From: Thioploca sp.
GTDB taxonomy: Bacteria > Pseudomonadota > Gammaproteobacteria > Beggiatoales > Beggiatoaceae
Assembly: GCA_030627235.1 (NCBI GenBank)
Contig: DAOUSL010000017.1
Location: 1 to 36,096 of the forward strand
Reading direction: 5' to 3'
Length of the DNA stretch: 36,096 nt
Both the position numbers and the translations under genes were made by a program. Positions 34,684 to 36,096 of the stretch are shown piece after piece. The notes under the pieces are model-generated. The model searched no databases. It was not told the origin of the DNA and worked only from the letters and a program-made list of their open reading frames with translations. Numbering within the stretch: position 1 is the first letter of the stretch; every line of letters begins with the position of its first letter.

Positions 34684-35046
34684 ATGAAAATGTTGTTAAA
34701 AATTGGCATATTTTTTAGTGTTATTACATTAATTATCAGTTGTGGAACTGGAAAACAACCACCTACTGAAAAAATGGCTAATGCAGAATTAGCTATTAGT
34801 CGAGCTCAAGATAATAATGCGAAAGAATTTGCTGCTATAGAATTACGTCAGGCAGAAGATAATCTGGAGCAAGCTAAACAAGCAGTTCAAAATGAAGAAT
34901 ATGATAAAGCTGCTCGTTTAGCAGAACAAGCTTTTATGGATGCATCATTAGCTGAGACCAAAGCTGAATCAGAGAAAGCCAGTAAAGCTGCTGATGATAT
35001 GCGTGAAAGTGTGGAAACCTTACAACAAGAAGTAGAACGTAACTAG
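34684..35046 (+). CDS. Small DUF4398-like lipoprotein
   Basis: 120 residues. The lipoprotein signal ends LIISC (Cys20), so the mature protein is lipid-anchored. The rest is one long Ala/Glu-rich helix, with LRQAEDNLEQAKQAVQNEEYDKAARLAEQAFMDA as in DUF4398 proteins. Such proteins commonly stand before OmpA-domain lipoproteins, exactly as here, with ten bases between stop and next start. They are thought to act at the envelope, but their role is not known. Confidence 0.85.
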   Translation: MKMLLKIGIFFSVITLIISCGTGKQPPTEKMANAELAISRAQDNNAKEFAAIELRQAEDNLEQAKQAVQNEEYDKAARLAEQAFMDASLAETKAESEKASKAADDMRESVETLQQEVERN

Positions 35047-35056
35047 GAGATTTATA

Positions 35057-35887
35057 ATGAACCGTCTTATTAGTGTATTGTTTGTTTCGCTGATTGTTGT
35101 TAGCTGTAGTAGTATTCCAAAAGATGAAATCCTAAAAAATGCTCGGGCAGCTTATTCTAAGGCTGAATTAAATCCTAATACGGCTAATTTAGAAGCAATG
35201 TATGATGCTAAAAAAGCCCTAAATAAAGCTGAAAATTCTGAAGATGAAGATGAAATGAAGCATTTAGCTTCTATGTCAATAAAACGTTCCGAAATGGCTC
35301 TTGCTGTAGGAAAACGTAAAAATGCTGAATCTAAACGAAGTGATTTAATCAAGCAGAAAGATAGGGTTATTTTACAAGCTAGAGAGCAAGAAATTACTGC
35401 TAAGTCAAGAGATTTAAAGGCTAAAGAAAGGGAATTGGCAACTAAACAGCAATTATTGACAACTAAACAAGCTAAAATCCAAAAGTTACAAGATGAACTT
35501 GCTGATTTAAAAGGTAAACAAACTGATCGTGGTTTGGTAGTTACTTTGGGTGATGTACTATTTATGAGTGGTAAAGCTACTTTATTATCAGCTGCTCAAA
35601 AGAATATTGGTAAAGTTGCTAATTTTCTTAATCAAAATCCAGAACGTAATGTATTAATTGGTGGACATACAGATAATCGTGGTAGTGATAAATATAATTT
35701 AGGATTATCTCAAAGACGTGCTGATGCGGTTCGATTTGCTTTGATACAACGAAGTGTTGCTTCTAATCGGATTCAGTCGCAAGGTTTTGGAGAAAGTCAA
35801 CCAGTTGCTAGCAATAGTTTTGATGGTGGTCGGCAACAAAATCGTCGAGTTGAAATCACTATTTTAAACAAAGGAATTGCATTGTAA
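35057..35887 (+). CDS. OmpA-family lipoprotein with DUF4398-like N-terminus
   Basis: 276 residues with AGGAG eleven bases before the ATG. The lipobox VVSC gives an acylated Cys17. Residues about 20-90 repeat the helical DUF4398-like pattern of its upstream neighbour, then a coiled coil (about 95-155, KERELATKQQLLTTKQAK) leads to a C-terminal OmpA domain (about 160-276). The peptidoglycan-binding residues are in GHTDNRGSDKYNLGLSQRRADAV (in two parts: D and R are kept), and QNRRVEITI closes it. It links the outer membrane to the cell wall, as Pal-type and YiaD-type proteins do. Confidence 0.93.
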   Translation: MNRLISVLFVSLIVVSCSSIPKDEILKNARAAYSKAELNPNTANLEAMYDAKKALNKAENSEDEDEMKHLASMSIKRSEMALAVGKRKNAESKRSDLIKQKDRVILQAREQEITAKSRDLKAKERELATKQQLLTTKQAKIQKLQDELADLKGKQTDRGLVVTLGDVLFMSGKATLLSAAQKNIGKVANFLNQNPERNVLIGGHTDNRGSDKYNLGLSQRRADAVRFALIQRSVASNRIQSQGFGESQPVASNSFDGGRQQNRRVEITILNKGIAL

Positions 35888-35896
35888 TAATGAATT

Positions 35897-35934
35897 TGGA
35901 GTTCAAACTGTAATTTATAACAATTTGGACTCCA
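35897..35934 (+). terminator. Hairpin after the OmpA lipoprotein gene
   Basis: TGGAGTTCAAACTG at 35897-35910 pairs with CAATTTGGACTCCA at 35921-35934 with one G-U and one mismatch around a ten-base loop. No T-run follows, so it is a weak or factor-dependent terminator, or a 3'-end stabilising stem. Confidence 0.5.
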
Positions 35935-35945
35935 TTGACTAAATT

Positions 35946-35980
35946 ATTTCACCAGATTAGTTTGGTAGGGTTGGTGAAAT
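35946..35980. repeat. Perfect 9-bp inverted repeat at the right edge
   Basis: ATTTCACCA at 35946-35954 pairs with TGGTGAAAT at 35972-35980. The loop and the sequence after it (GGTAGGGTTGGTGAAATGAA) recall dispersed repeats of gammaproteobacteria. Further right, TTGGATT near 36020 and AATCCAA near 36070 form another inverse pair, perhaps part of an element that runs out of the window. Confidence 0.5.
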
Positions 35981-36096
35981 GAAACCGCATAGGCATCAAC
36001 TTAAGTAATAATTTGGTATATTGGATTGAAATAGATAATATTTAGAAATAGAAATTAATAAATAGAAAAATCCAATGCCAATATATCATGAAGTTG

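Overview
The window is strongly AT-rich chromosomal DNA from a gammaproteobacterium. Evidence for this is the DUF4845-rnc-era order, an mlaD-mlaC-mlaB-yadG block, a purN and parC of clear gammaproteobacterial type, and CCA encoded in one of the two tRNAs. The AT bias, the many small inverted-repeat elements in the gaps, the Cys-rich secreted repeat proteins and a giant choice-of-anchor D protein would fit the large sulfur bacteria (Thiotrichales/Beggiatoaceae). That placement is inference.

Layout. (1) 214-3292: an accessory three-gene operon (membrane-anchored protein, unknown soluble protein, TPR protein). (2) 3296-3513: a small mobile-looking element and a perfect 17-bp palindrome. (3) 3602-6959: purN, a small Cys-rich secreted protein, a GHMP sugar kinase and a Cys-repeat secreted protein, with two more inverted-repeat elements in the gaps. 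(4) 7190-9742: three overlapping genes that look like a MshI/MshJ/MshK (PilMN/PilO/PilP, GspL/GspM) assembly-platform set, followed by a convergent PDC/Cache sensor protein. (5) 10763-15166: parC, a DUF4845 protein, rnc and era. (6) 15518-17513: a type II restriction-modification pair (beta-class methyltransferase plus MvaI/BcnI-like endonuclease) bracketed by inverted-repeat elements. (7) 17616-23020: ccmA, trkH, an M48 lipoprotein protease, mlaD, mlaC, mlaB and yadG. (8) 23179-23406: two tRNA genes and a terminator. (9) 23737-24777: a DUF697-like gene and a decayed transposase. (10) 24934-29496: gltB. (11) 29572-34170: a 1532-residue exported multidomain protein on the minus strand. (12) 34684-35887: two lipoproteins, the second with an OmpA peptidoglycan-binding domain.

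Several housekeeping clusters look broken up. ccmA lacks ccmB, mlaDCB lacks mlaFE, yadG lacks its permease yadH, gltB lacks gltD, and era is not followed by recO. This goes with the many small repeat elements and suggests a genome reshuffled by mobile DNA.

The most unusual observations are a tRNA-Ala(GGC)-like gene six bases short through its anticodon arm, a Met at the quinolone-contact Ser position of ParC, two nearby secreted proteins sharing a C-x3-P-x2-C repeat, and a multi-hairpin element inserted at the stop codon of the TPR gene.
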